DNA from: Streptomyces griseus subsp. griseus
GTDB lineage: Bacteria; Actinomycetota; Actinomycetes; Streptomycetales; Streptomycetaceae
Reading direction: 5' to 3'
NCBI RefSeq assembly: GCF_000720255.1
Contig: NZ_JOJE01000018.1
Coordinates: forward strand, 62,001 to 126,000
Length of the DNA stretch: 64,000 bases
This document shows, in pieces, positions 8,353-16,749 of the stretch. Numbering within the stretch: the stretch's first letter is position 1; every line of letters begins with the position of its first letter. Both the position numbers and the translations under genes were made by a program. The notes under the pieces are model-generated. The model was not told the origin of the DNA and did no database searches. It saw only the letters and a program-made list of their open reading frames with translations.

Positions 8353-9102
8353 ATGCGTCTGAGGGGCGGGGCCGTGGCCGCCGCTGTACTGGTGCTCACC
8401 GTGACCGGCTGCACCGAACAGACCACGGGCACGGGACCCGCCGGGCCCGGCCGGTCCACCGGAGACTCCGGCGGGGGCAGCGGTGGCGGCAGCGCTGGAG
8501 GCGCCGCCCTCGCGGCGGCCAAGTCGCTGACGGTGAAGGGCCGGGCGCCCAAGACCGGCTACGACCGCGACAGGTTCGGCACCCCCTGGGCGGACACGGA
8601 CTCCAACGACTGCGACACCCGCGACGACATCCTCAAACGGGATCTGGAGAAGGTGAGGTTCACCCGCGGCACCTGCAAGGTCGCCTACGGCATATTGGAG
8701 TCCGATCCGTACTCGGGCAAGGACGTGACCTACCGGCGCGGTCGCAGCCAGGTCGACATCGACCACGTCGTCGCCCTCTCCGATGCCTGGCAGAAGGGCG
8801 CCAAGTACTGGGACGCCGGCAAGCGGATAGCCCTGGCCAACGACCCCCTCAACCTGCTCGCCGTCGACGCGAGCACCAACCGCTCCAAGGGCGACGGCGA
8901 CACCGCGACCTGGCTCCCGCCCAACAAGGGCTACCGGTGCACGTACGTCGCCGCGCAGGTCGCCGTGAAGAAGAAGTACCAGCTGTGGGCCACCGCGGCC
9001 GAGAAGGCCGCCATGGAGAAGGTCCTCTCGGGCTGCGCCGGCCAGAAACTCCCCTCCGGCGGCAACCCGACCGAGGCACCGCCGCGGTTCCACGCGAACT
9101 GA
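8353..9102 (+). CDS. HNH nuclease-like (GmrSD/DUF1524) lipoprotein
   Basis: A 249-residue protein with a lipoprotein signal peptide (VLVLTVTGC, Cys20), a Gly/Ser-rich linker to about residue 57, then a DUF1524-type HNH domain: DIDHVVALSDAW holds the central catalytic His, followed by LANDPLNLLAV and STNRSKGDGD. Cys residues flanking the domain fit an extracellular, disulfide-bonded nuclease. ATG 8353 (or the adjacent GTG 8350) follows GGGGAGGG. Secreted proteins of this type are widespread in Streptomyces; whether they degrade external DNA for nutrition or competition is unknown. Confidence 0.88.
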   Translation: MRLRGGAVAAAVLVLTVTGCTEQTTGTGPAGPGRSTGDSGGGSGGGSAGGAALAAAKSLTVKGRAPKTGYDRDRFGTPWADTDSNDCDTRDDILKRDLEKVRFTRGTCKVAYGILESDPYSGKDVTYRRGRSQVDIDHVVALSDAWQKGAKYWDAGKRIALANDPLNLLAVDASTNRSKGDGDTATWLPPNKGYRCTYVAAQVAVKKKYQLWATAAEKAAMEKVLSGCAGQKLPSGGNPTEAPPRFHAN

Positions 9103-9208
9103 GGGCGAGTGGGGCCGCGCTGTCAGGGCCACGGGGCCGCGGGGCGCCGGGCCGACGCGCTGCGGAAACCCGTTTCTGGGGTCGCCCGTCAACGCCTACG
9201 GTGGCCGT

Positions 9209-9952
9209 ATGCAGTTCAGGGTATCGAGTCTGGCAGAGCGGCCCGAGGCGCGTGAGCGGGTCACCAAGATGGCCGACAGCTGGCCGCAGTTCACCGTCCA
9301 GGACCATGTGGGCAGCGCCCACTACGGTCGCATCCCGGTCGAACTCCCCGAGTACGTGCTGTTCGCCGAGGACGCGCGGGGCGAAGTCGTCGCGCACGCC
9401 TACAGCGTGCCCTTCTGTCTCGCCGCCGAAGGCCGCGGGGAGTTGCCGGACCGTGGCTGGGACGAGGTGCTCGTGTGGGCCTTCACCGACCTGCGCGGTG
9501 GTGTCGCCCCCGACACGGTCAGCGCCATCTCCATCGTCGTCGCTCCGCACGCCCAGGGCCTCGGCCTGTCCGGGCTGATGCTCTCCGCGATGCGCGACAA
9601 CGCCCGAGCCCACGGCTTCCGTGAGGTCGTCGCCCCCGTCCGCCCCAACGCCAAGCACCTGGAACCTCGCACCCCGATCGAGGAGTACGCCCACCGGGTG
9701 CGTGAGGACGGGCTGCCGTACGACCCGTGGCTGCGTGTCCACGCGCGGGCCGGGGCGACCATCGAGCGGGTGGCTCCCGCGTCGATGACGGTCGCCGCCT
9801 CCTTGGAGGAATGGCGCCGTTGGACGGGGCTGCCCTTCGACACCGAGGGTGAGACCGAGGTGCCCGGTGCCCTGGTACCGGTGCACTGCGCGCCGCGGCG
9901 CGGGTACGCCGTGTACGTCGAGCCGAACGTGTGGATGCGGCACCCGCTCTGA
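9209..9952 (+). CDS. GNAT family N-acetyltransferase
   Basis: A 247-residue protein with the acetyl-CoA-binding motif A of GNAT enzymes (ISIVVAPHAQGLGLSGLMLSAM, about residues 112-133; the Q/GxGLG turn is visible). The C-terminal part carries the family's fixed pattern EEYAHRVREDGLPYDPWLRVH. The substrate is unknown. No ribosome binding site precedes the ATG, but TACGGT (9197-9202) ends 6 bases before it, the geometry of a leaderless Streptomyces promoter. Confidence 0.85.
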   Translation: MQFRVSSLAERPEARERVTKMADSWPQFTVQDHVGSAHYGRIPVELPEYVLFAEDARGEVVAHAYSVPFCLAAEGRGELPDRGWDEVLVWAFTDLRGGVAPDTVSAISIVVAPHAQGLGLSGLMLSAMRDNARAHGFREVVAPVRPNAKHLEPRTPIEEYAHRVREDGLPYDPWLRVHARAGATIERVAPASMTVAASLEEWRRWTGLPFDTEGETEVPGALVPVHCAPRRGYAVYVEPNVWMRHPL

Positions 9953-9981
9953 GCGGTCCGGGCACCGCTCCCGGCCGGGAC

Positions 9982-10815
9982 TCAGCCGGCGAGGGCGTCC
10001 AGGTCGACGACCTCGCCCGTGGGCTTCTGCGCGGGGACCGGCTTCTCGTAGTCGGTGAAGGTGATGGTGCCCGGCTCGTCGGCGGAGGTGCTGTCCATGC
10101 GCAGCAGGTAGGGCTCGCCCTCGCTGGCGACGTAGAGCGTGTAACGGTCCTTGCCGTCGCGGGCGTTGAGGACGACCGCGGGTGTTCCGTCGACCGTGGT
10201 CGTCTTGCCCCGGGAGACCGTGGCGTCCGGGTTGCTGTCCTCGGTCGAGTCGGAGCCAACGTCAGCGGGGCCCTCCAGTACCGAGTCCAGGTCGCAGAAG
10301 CCCGCGATGTCCTTGGCGTCGGCGCCCGTCGCGGACATCTTGGTCCACTTGCCGGCGAGCATCGCCACCACCGCGTCGGTGTCCGCCTTGGAGTCGCCCT
10401 CGCTCTGGGCGCGCAGGAACGCCTCGTCGTACTTCATGTAGAGGGTGTCCCCGGCCTTGAGCAGGTCGGCCTTGCCCTGGCCGTTCATGCTCATCGTGCC
10501 GGCGCACTCGCCCTTCTTGTTCAGGGCCAGGTCGATCTGGATCGTGCCCTTGGTCTCGTCGTCGGGGACGTCGCCCTTGAAGCGCAGCGACGAGGCGCCG
10601 TTGGTGGCCTTGAAGGCCCGCTCGGCGATGTCGTCGGCGCTCAGCCCGGCGAACGGTTCCTTCTGCTTGCTCGACTGGGCGGCCCCGACGGGCCGGCCTG
10701 ACGTGCCGGAGTTGTTCGCCTTGTCGTCCGCCTTGTCCTGACCCGGAAGGCAGCCGGTGAGTCCCGCGGCGGTGACAGCGGTCAGGCAGAGGGCGGCGAG
10801 TGCGGTGCGACGCAT
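9982..10815 (-). CDS. LppX/LprG-like lipoprotein
   Basis: A 277-residue lipoprotein: signal peptide MRRTALAALCLTAVTAAGL with lipobox LTGC (Cys22), an acidic linker, then a domain from about residue 60 that begins FKATNGASSLRFKGDVPDD and alternates strands and short helices, as in the LolA/LppX/LprG fold that carries lipids across the envelope. The role here is inferred only from this resemblance. ATG 10815 places the signal peptide at the N-terminus; 45 further in-frame codons upstream overlap the promoter. A promoter TTGACT-N17-TCTTAT can be read from 10947 to 10919. Confidence 0.82.
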   Translation of the reverse strand: MRRTALAALCLTAVTAAGLTGCLPGQDKADDKANNSGTSGRPVGAAQSSKQKEPFAGLSADDIAERAFKATNGASSLRFKGDVPDDETKGTIQIDLALNKKGECAGTMSMNGQGKADLLKAGDTLYMKYDEAFLRAQSEGDSKADTDAVVAMLAGKWTKMSATGADAKDIAGFCDLDSVLEGPADVGSDSTEDSNPDATVSRGKTTTVDGTPAVVLNARDGKDRYTLYVASEGEPYLLRMDSTSADEPGTITFTDYEKPVPAQKPTGEVVDLDALAG

Positions 10816-11046
10816 GGGAGTTCCTTGGTGAGAAAGGTGGGGCGGCCCTTGCGGCCGGCCCCTCCGCGAGGAGGCGTGGCAACTGCCTTCATCCGACAGT
10901 CGCTCGTTCGCTGGGTCAATAAGAACAGAGACTGTGAACCGAGTCAACACGATTCACAAAAGGGTTGGAGTACACGGCGTGAATGGGTGGATCCAGCGTT
11001 CACCGGTATGCTCGTCGCCACACAGGGGACGAGGGGAGTGGCGCGG
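10816..11046. promoter_or_regulatory. Divergent promoter region (lipoprotein / methylase-like gene)
   Basis: Minus strand: TTGACT (10947-10942), 17 bases, TCTTAT (10924-10919). Plus strand: TATGCT (11007-11012) is a fitting -10 for the gene starting at 11047. Two loose inverted repeats are present: TGTGAA (10933-10938) with TTCACA (10953-10958), and GTGAA (10979-10983) with TTCAC (10999-11003). Confidence 0.45.
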
Positions 11047-13248
11047 GTGCAGGACAACGCGACAGAGGTGACCGCCGCCGAGATCGCACGGCTCGCCGGC
11101 GTCGGCCGTGCCGCCGTCAGCAACTGGCGCCGCCGTCACGCCGACTTCCCGAAACCGGTCGGCGGCACCGAGACCAGCCCCTCATTCGCACTGGTCGAAG
11201 TCGAGTCCTGGCTACGCCACCAGGGCAAACTCGCAGAGGTCCCGCTGCGCGAACGCGTGTGGCAGCAGCTCGCCGGCCATCCCGAGGGCCCGGTCACCGC
11301 ACTGACGCACGCCGGCTGCGTCCTGCTGCTCATCCACGACCGCCCCACGGTCTGGCTGGAGGTGAGCGCCGGCTCCGACGAGCGTCTCGCCGCGATGCTT
11401 CCGGGCACGCTGGAGCAGGTGATCGGGCCTCGCGTGGGTGCGGTGAGCGCAAGTAGTGCTGTGAACGCGGCAAACGCGGCGAACGTGGCAAACACGGCAA
11501 AGGCGGCGAACCTCTCACCGGCTGTGAACACCAGTCCCGCGGTTCACGCCCCGCCCGGCAGAGCGCCGGCTGTTCACACGCCAACCGTTCACACCCCCGG
11601 CGCCCAGGCCATCCCCCGCGCCCCCGCCCTCCACGTCCCCTCCGGCCCCGAGCTCCTCCCCTCCGCCCCGCTTCTGCGCGGTGTCGCCGAACTCGCCGCC
11701 GAGATGGGCGCACGGCAGACCTTCGAGTTCCTCATCGGCCGGCACCTCGACGCCAACCCGCGCCAGTACACGCTCACGCCCACCGAGCTCGCCCGCCTCA
11801 TGGCCGACCTGGCCGGAGCCGCCGACAGCGTCCTCGACCCGGCCTGCGGCACGGGCACCCTGCTGCGCGCCGTCGCCGCCCGCCCCGACCAGCAGCTGTA
11901 CGCGCAGGACAGCGCACCCGACCTCGCCGCGCTCACGGCGCTCCGGCTCGCCCTGCACACCCGGGCGACCGTGCGCGGCGCCATCGGGGACACTCTGCGC
12001 GCCGACGCCTATCCGGAGCTGCGCGCCGAGGCGGTGCTGTGCCACCCGCCGTTCAACGAGCGCAACTGGGGGCACGACGAACTCGCCTACGACCCGCGCT
12101 GGGAGTACGGCTTCCCGGCGCGCAACGAGTCCGAGCTGGCCTGGGTGCAGCACGCGCTCGCGCGGCTGAGGGACGGCGGCACCGCCGTGCTGCTCATGCC
12201 GCCGGCCTCGGCCTCCCGCCGCTCCGGCCGCCGTATCCGCGCAGACCTGCTGCGACGGGGGGCGCTGCGGGCCGTCGTGGCGCTGCCGGTGGGTGCTGCG
12301 CCGCCGTACAACATCCCGCTGCACGTGTGGGTGCTGCGCCGGCCCGGCAAGGCGCCCGCGCAACCGGAAGTACTGCTCGCGGACGTGGGGCAGTTCGCCA
12401 CGGAGGGGCGCGGCGGGCCGGACTGGCGGGCCGTGCGGGAATCCGTGCTCGACGCCTGGCGTGACTTCGACCGGGCCGGGACGCTGGACGAGCGGCCGGG
12501 ACTGGCGCGTTCCGTGCCGGTCATCGAGCTCCTCGACGACGACGTGGACCTGGCCCCGGCCCGTCACCTGCCGCCCCCGCCGGCGGCCGACGGCGCGGAG
12601 GCGCTCACGGCCGTACGCGAACGTCTCGGGGAGACGCTGCGGCTGACCGCCGACCTCACCCCGCCGCCCGCCGAGGCCGCGCAGGTCACGCGCTGGCCGC
12701 TCACCACCGTCGGTGAACTCGCGCGCGGGGGTGCCCTTCTGCTGCGTACCGGTGGGAGCGGCGGGCACGCGCGCGTGCCCGTGCTCACGGACCATGACGT
12801 GTTCGCCGGGACGGCTCCCTCGGGGGCGCTGCCCGAGAGCGACGAGGAGGCGGTGCTGACCGAGCCGGGTGACGTGGTGCTCCCGGTGCTCGGCGGGGGC
12901 GCGGTGACGCGTGTGATCGACGAGGCGACCGGGGGTGCCGCTCTGGGGCGCAATCTCGTACTGCTGCGGCCGGATCCGGCGTCGCTGGACCCGTGGTTCC
13001 TCGCCGGGTTCCTGCGCGGCACCGCCAACAACCGCCAGGCCAGCAGCTACGCGTCCACCGCCACCCGCCTCGACGTGCGGCGCCTCCAACTGCCCCGGCT
13101 CCCGCTGGACGAACAGCGCCGCTACGGCGCCCGCTTCCGTGCCCTCGACGAGTTCGAGCGGGCGCTGCGCCACGCGGGCCGCCTCGGCGAGCAACTCGTG
13201 CGCGGGATGTACGACGGTCTGACGGACGGCACGGTCGCCCCGGACTGA
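11047..13248 (+). CDS. N6-DNA-methylase-like protein with N-terminal HTH and altered catalytic motif
   Basis: A 733-residue protein. Residues 1-60 hold a helix-turn-helix (EIARLAGVGRAAVSNWRRRH), residues about 135-200 an Ala/Asn/Pro/His-rich linker with NAANAANVANTAKAAN, and residues about 215-660 an HsdM-like N6-adenine methylase fold: SAM motif DPACGTGTLL at 264. Motif IV, normally NPPY/F, reads HPPF at 333-336, so the catalytic Asn is His. The last part resembles an HsdS/HsdM C-terminal region (LDEQRRYGARFRALDEFERAL). GTG 11047 follows GAGGGGAG by 8 bases; the upstream ATG 11008 lies inside the -10 box. No restriction endonuclease is nearby. It could be a DNA-binding SAM sensor, or an active enzyme with a divergent motif. 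Confidence 0.82.
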   Translation: MQDNATEVTAAEIARLAGVGRAAVSNWRRRHADFPKPVGGTETSPSFALVEVESWLRHQGKLAEVPLRERVWQQLAGHPEGPVTALTHAGCVLLLIHDRPTVWLEVSAGSDERLAAMLPGTLEQVIGPRVGAVSASSAVNAANAANVANTAKAANLSPAVNTSPAVHAPPGRAPAVHTPTVHTPGAQAIPRAPALHVPSGPELLPSAPLLRGVAELAAEMGARQTFEFLIGRHLDANPRQYTLTPTELARLMADLAGAADSVLDPACGTGTLLRAVAARPDQQLYAQDSAPDLAALTALRLALHTRATVRGAIGDTLRADAYPELRAEAVLCHPPFNERNWGHDELAYDPRWEYGFPARNESELAWVQHALARLRDGGTAVLLMPPASASRRSGRRIRADLLRRGALRAVVALPVGAAPPYNIPLHVWVLRRPGKAPAQPEVLLADVGQFATEGRGGPDWRAVRESVLDAWRDFDRAGTLDERPGLARSVPVIELLDDDVDLAPARHLPPPPAADGAEALTAVRERLGETLRLTADLTPPPAEAAQVTRWPLTTVGELARGGALLLRTGGSGGHARVPVLTDHDVFAGTAPSGALPESDEEAVLTEPGDVVLPVLGGGAVTRVIDEATGGAALGRNLVLLRPDPASLDPWFLAGFLRGTANNRQASSYASTATRLDVRRLQLPRLPLDEQRRYGARFRALDEFERALRHAGRLGEQLVRGMYDGLTDGTVAPD

Positions 13249-13278
13249 GCACGAGCACTGAGCACGAGCACTGAGCAC
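13244..13278. repeat. 13-bp tandem repeat over the methylase-like stop codon
   Basis: ACTGAGCACGAGC occurs at 13244 and 13257, and a partial third copy at 13270; the first copy includes the TGA stop. Confidence 0.85.
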
Positions 13279-13449
13279 CCGCGTCAAGCGAAGCGATCGG
13301 CACGACAACGGTTCGGTACAACCCGGACCGCTTGTCGGTGTCGGCCTATACGCTCAAAGCGGCAATCACGGGACCGGCGTTGTCGGACGCGCGCCGACCG
13401 GCCTCGTACGTCCCCTCAGCCATCGTCCCCTCAGACATCAGGAGCTGTC

Positions 13450-14094
13450 ATGCATGGCCACGGCTACACGCAGCCGGTGACGCAGCCGCCCCACACGGGG
13501 TGGCTGGCCTTCCTGCGCGTGCTGTTCGTGGTGATCTCGGTCTTCAGCATCGGCTTCCTGGCCTGGACGATGCTGCTGCGGCTGGCGATCGTGACCCGCA
13601 AGTCCCTCGACTGGGGCCTGTTCGTGGCCGTGCTGGCGGCCGACGTGCTCAGCATCGTGCTGCTGGGCACGGAGCCCGGCGAGGAGGTCCACACCGTGGG
13701 CGGCTGGACGGGCATCGCGCTGCTCCTGGGCACGCTCGTGGCCGCGATCGCGTACTACCTCGCGGCGGACATCCGCCACTTCCACCAGCTCCGCCACGGT
13801 CCCTACGGGGCCGCGCGCCCGCCGGCGTACGGCTACCCGCAGGCCACGTCGGCCTACGGCGCGACGACGACGCCGCGCCCAGGGCCGCACACTCCGCCCC
13901 CGGCACCCCAGGGGCCCGCTCCCCAGCCGCCGCACCACACCCCGATACCCCAACCGCCGACAGCCGCCCCCGGCCCGCCCCAGCGTCCCGCGCCCGCCCG
14001 GATCGATCAGGTGCGCGCGGAGCTCGACGAGCTCAGTGACTACTTGCGCCGGCAGGACGGCACGCGCGAGAGCGACAGCGGGGGCGGAAGGTGA
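13450..14094 (+). CDS. Conserved membrane protein upstream of a Ser/Thr kinase
   Basis: A 214-residue protein with three hydrophobic segments (about residues 20-45, 55-75 and 85-105), then a Pro/Ala-rich cytoplasmic tail (about 120-185) and a C-terminal amphipathic helix (IDQVRAELDELSDYLRRQ). AGGAG precedes ATG 13450. Its last four bases overlap the kinase start (GTGA), so the two are translationally coupled and the tail may be a kinase substrate or docking region, which is inference. No known family function. Confidence 0.82.
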   Translation: MHGHGYTQPVTQPPHTGWLAFLRVLFVVISVFSIGFLAWTMLLRLAIVTRKSLDWGLFVAVLAADVLSIVLLGTEPGEEVHTVGGWTGIALLLGTLVAAIAYYLAADIRHFHQLRHGPYGAARPPAYGYPQATSAYGATTTPRPGPHTPPPAPQGPAPQPPHHTPIPQPPTAAPGPPQRPAPARIDQVRAELDELSDYLRRQDGTRESDSGGGR

Positions 14095-15623
14095 CCGTGA
14101 CGACAGGACGCGTCGTCGCCGGCCGGTACGAACTGGCCACGCTCATCGGGCAGGGCGGCATGGGCCAGGTCTGGACGGCCTACGACCGGCGTCTCGACCG
14201 GCGCGTGGCGGTGAAACTGCTGCGCCCCGACAAGGTGGCGGGCCAGGAGGCCGACGAGCTGCGCCGCCGCTTCGTGCGCGAGTGCCGGGTGACCGCCCAG
14301 GTCGACCACCCCGGCCTGGTGACCGTGCACGACGCGGGCAGTGAGGGCGAGGAGTTGTTCCTCGTCATGCAGTACGTCGACGGCGCCGACCTCTCCGACC
14401 ACCTCGCCGAGCACGAGCCGTATCCCTGGCAGTGGGCGGTCGCGGTCGCCGCGCAGCTGTGCGCCGTGCTGAGCGCCGTGCACGCCGTGCCGATCGTGCA
14501 CCGCGACCTCAAGCCGCGCAACGTGATGGTGAAGCAGGACGGCACGGTCACCGTTCTGGACCTGGGCGTGGCCTCCGTCATGGACACCGACACCACCCGC
14601 CTGACGCACACCGGTTCGCCCATCGGCTCGCCCGCGTACATGGCCCCCGAGCAGGCGATGGGCGGCGCGGTCGGCCCGTACACCGACCTGTACGCGCTCG
14701 GCGTGCTGCTGCACGAGCTGCTCAGCGGGGACGTGCCGTTCTCCGGATCCACGGCGCTCGGGGTGCTGCACCGGCACCTGTACGAGCCGCCGCTGCCGGT
14801 GCGCCGGACCCGTCCCGAGGTCCCCGAGGCGCTCGAAGCGCTGGTGCTGCGCCTGCTCGCCAAGGACCCGCAGCACCGGCCCGCCTCCGCGCAGGAGGTG
14901 TACGAGCACCTGGAGCTCCTGCTGCCCGCGCGCGGGACGCCCACCGGGGCGCCCCTCGACCCCACGCGCCCCTTCCTCCGCCCGCACGCCCCCTGGCCGG
15001 ACCGCGCGCGCACGCCGGCGCCCCAGCCGCAGGCCGCCCCTGCCGCGCCCGCCGCCGACAAGCCGGACGTCGCCGCCGCCGTCGACGAGGTCAAGCGACT
15101 GCTCGGGGAGGGCCGCATCACACAGGCCGTCGACATCCTGGGCGCGATCCTGCCCGCCGCGGCCGAACAGCACGGCGAGCACTCCCCGGTGGTACGCACC
15201 CTGCGCAAGCAGTACGCGGCCACGCTCATGGACGACGGCCAGTACCGGCGCGCGCTGCCCGAACTGCGCCGCCTCGCCGACGAACGCGCCGCCGAAGCCG
15301 GCCAGGCCGACACGCAGTCCCTGCGCTTCCGCTACGACGCCGCCCAGTGCCTCGAACAACTGGGCGAACCGGCGGCGGCGCTCGCCGAGTACCGCGCGCT
15401 GCTGCCGTACTACGAGAACCAGTACGTGGCCGGCGACCCCGAACTCGCCCTCGACGTCCGCCGCCGCATCGGCCACCTGCTCCTCGCCCTGGGCGACCGC
15501 GCCGCAGCCCACGACACCCTGGCGCGGCTGCTGCACGACGTGGAGCGGCTCCAGGGCTCCGGGCACCCGCTCGCCGTGGAGGTGCGCAGGACCCTGCAGT
15601 GGCTGGGACAGGTGCGCGGGTAG
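14091..15623 (+). CDS. Hanks-type Ser/Thr protein kinase with C-terminal TPR-like region
   Basis: A 510-residue protein. Kinase domain residues 12-280: glycine loop GQGGMGQV (20-27), VAVKLL with Lys42, catalytic HRDLKPRN (137-144), then DLG at 157-159 in place of the usual DFG, and APEQ in the activation segment. A Pro-rich linker spans about 285-325 and a helical TPR-like domain about 330-510 (VDEVKRLLGEGRITQAVDIL; EQLGEPAAALAEYRALLPYY). No transmembrane segment or PASTA repeat is present, so it is a soluble kinase that could bind the membrane protein encoded just upstream. Signal and targets are unknown. Confidence 0.93.
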   Translation: MTVTTGRVVAGRYELATLIGQGGMGQVWTAYDRRLDRRVAVKLLRPDKVAGQEADELRRRFVRECRVTAQVDHPGLVTVHDAGSEGEELFLVMQYVDGADLSDHLAEHEPYPWQWAVAVAAQLCAVLSAVHAVPIVHRDLKPRNVMVKQDGTVTVLDLGVASVMDTDTTRLTHTGSPIGSPAYMAPEQAMGGAVGPYTDLYALGVLLHELLSGDVPFSGSTALGVLHRHLYEPPLPVRRTRPEVPEALEALVLRLLAKDPQHRPASAQEVYEHLELLLPARGTPTGAPLDPTRPFLRPHAPWPDRARTPAPQPQAAPAAPAADKPDVAAAVDEVKRLLGEGRITQAVDILGAILPAAAEQHGEHSPVVRTLRKQYAATLMDDGQYRRALPELRRLADERAAEAGQADTQSLRFRYDAAQCLEQLGEPAAALAEYRALLPYYENQYVAGDPELALDVRRRIGHLLLALGDRAAAHDTLARLLHDVERLQGSGHPLAVEVRRTLQWLGQVRG

Positions 15624-15700
15624 GTTTTTGCCGTGTCGTGAAGGAATCTTGCCCGTCTCCGGGGACGGAGTTTTCAAAATTCGGTGGAAGTGCTGATTAG

Positions 15701-15720
15701 GTTGCGATCCGTTTCGCAAC
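15701..15720. promoter_or_regulatory. Perfect dyad upstream of the DUF1906 gene
   Basis: GTTGCGA-N6-TCGCAAC, 7-bp arms, ends 30 bases before the GTG at 15751. It could be an operator; the regulator is unknown. A weak hairpin CCGTC/GACGG followed by TTTT near 15650-15675 may end the kinase transcript. Confidence 0.45.
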
Positions 15721-15750
15721 AACCAGCACAACCTTGGGGTGGGGTCCGGC

Positions 15751-16578
15751 GTGTCCAGCCATCGTCAGTCGAAGAAGCGCAGATACATCACGTGGACGGT
15801 GGCCGGCGCCGCCGTCGTCGCCGGAGCGGGCATCGCCGCGCAGACCTCCATGGCGGCGACCACCTGGCCCGCGCAGCGCACCTACACCGGCCGCGCCTTC
15901 GACACCTGCGCCGCGCCCTCCCTCTCCGCGATGAAGGCCTGGCACACCGGCTTCTACGGCGCCGCGGCCGTCTACGTCGGCGGCAAGAACCGCGGCTGTT
16001 CCCAGCCCAACCTCACCGCCTCGTGGGTGAAGTCGGTCAGCGCGGTCGGCTGGAAGCTCATCCCGCTCTACGTCGGCGCCCAGCCGCCCTGCCAGACCGG
16101 CTCCAGCCCCGAGAAGATCACCGCCGCCACCGCCGCCTCCCTCGGCGCGAGCGACGCCGCGGACGCGGTCGCCAAGTCCGCCGCCCTCGGCATCAAGGCC
16201 GGCAGCCCGGTCTACCTCGACATGGAGTCGTACGACATCACGAACAAGTCGTGCAACGACGCCGTCCTGACGTACGTGCGCGCTTTCGACAAGGCACTGC
16301 GCGCCAAGACGTACCGCAGCGGCTACTACGGCTTCACCAGCTCCAGCGCGAAGGCGATCGCGAACGCCACCGACAAGACGGACCTGCCGGGCAACCTCTG
16401 GTACGCGCTGTGGGACAAGCAGAACACCACCACGGCGGACTGGCCGTTCGGGTCGACGCAGTTCACCAACCACAGCCGGGGCCACCAGTACCTGGTCAAC
16501 AGCAAGGAGTCCCGCGGCGGCTACACGATCACCGTGGACCGTGACGCGTGGGACGGACCGGTGGCGATCACCGGCTGA
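15751..16578 (+). CDS. Secreted DUF1906 (Rv2525c-like glycoside-hydrolase-like) protein
   Basis: A 275-residue exported protein: basic n-region SSHRQSKKRRY, hydrophobic core TVAGAAVVAGAGIAA, cleavage near SMA-AT (about residue 36). The mature part begins YTGRAFDTCAAPSLSAMKAW and contains IPLYVGAQ, GSPVYLDMESYD and a C-terminal AWDGPV, the pattern of DUF1906, a TIM-barrel related to GH25-like hydrolases. The Asp/Glu in YLDME would be the catalytic acids if it is active. It probably acts on the cell wall outside the cell; activity is not established. GTG 15751 follows GGGGTGGGG by 6 bases; GTG 15739 is an alternative. Confidence 0.85.
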   Translation: MSSHRQSKKRRYITWTVAGAAVVAGAGIAAQTSMAATTWPAQRTYTGRAFDTCAAPSLSAMKAWHTGFYGAAAVYVGGKNRGCSQPNLTASWVKSVSAVGWKLIPLYVGAQPPCQTGSSPEKITAATAASLGASDAADAVAKSAALGIKAGSPVYLDMESYDITNKSCNDAVLTYVRAFDKALRAKTYRSGYYGFTSSSAKAIANATDKTDLPGNLWYALWDKQNTTTADWPFGSTQFTNHSRGHQYLVNSKESRGGYTITVDRDAWDGPVAITG

Positions 16579-16749
16579 CGGGCCTTCCCGTCCCGTTTCC
16601 GTGTTCGGCCTTCCCGGGGCGGGCGCGCGGCGGTGCCGGAACTCGTGGTGAATCGTTGGTCGAATGGGTTGGCCAGAGCTGGACCACTGCCTACCATCGA
16701 TCACCGCAAGACTTTGTGCACCGTCGCACAATCTCCTCGGGAGGTTTCC

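Noticed and set aside
11008..11010. ATG 11008 as start of the methylase-like gene
   Set aside because: It lies within the TATGCT -10 box; GTG 11047 has a well-placed GAGGGGAG.
11515..13308. Minus-strand frame opposite the methylase-like gene
   Set aside because: Low-complexity product; the plus-strand gene has clear SAM and HTH motifs.
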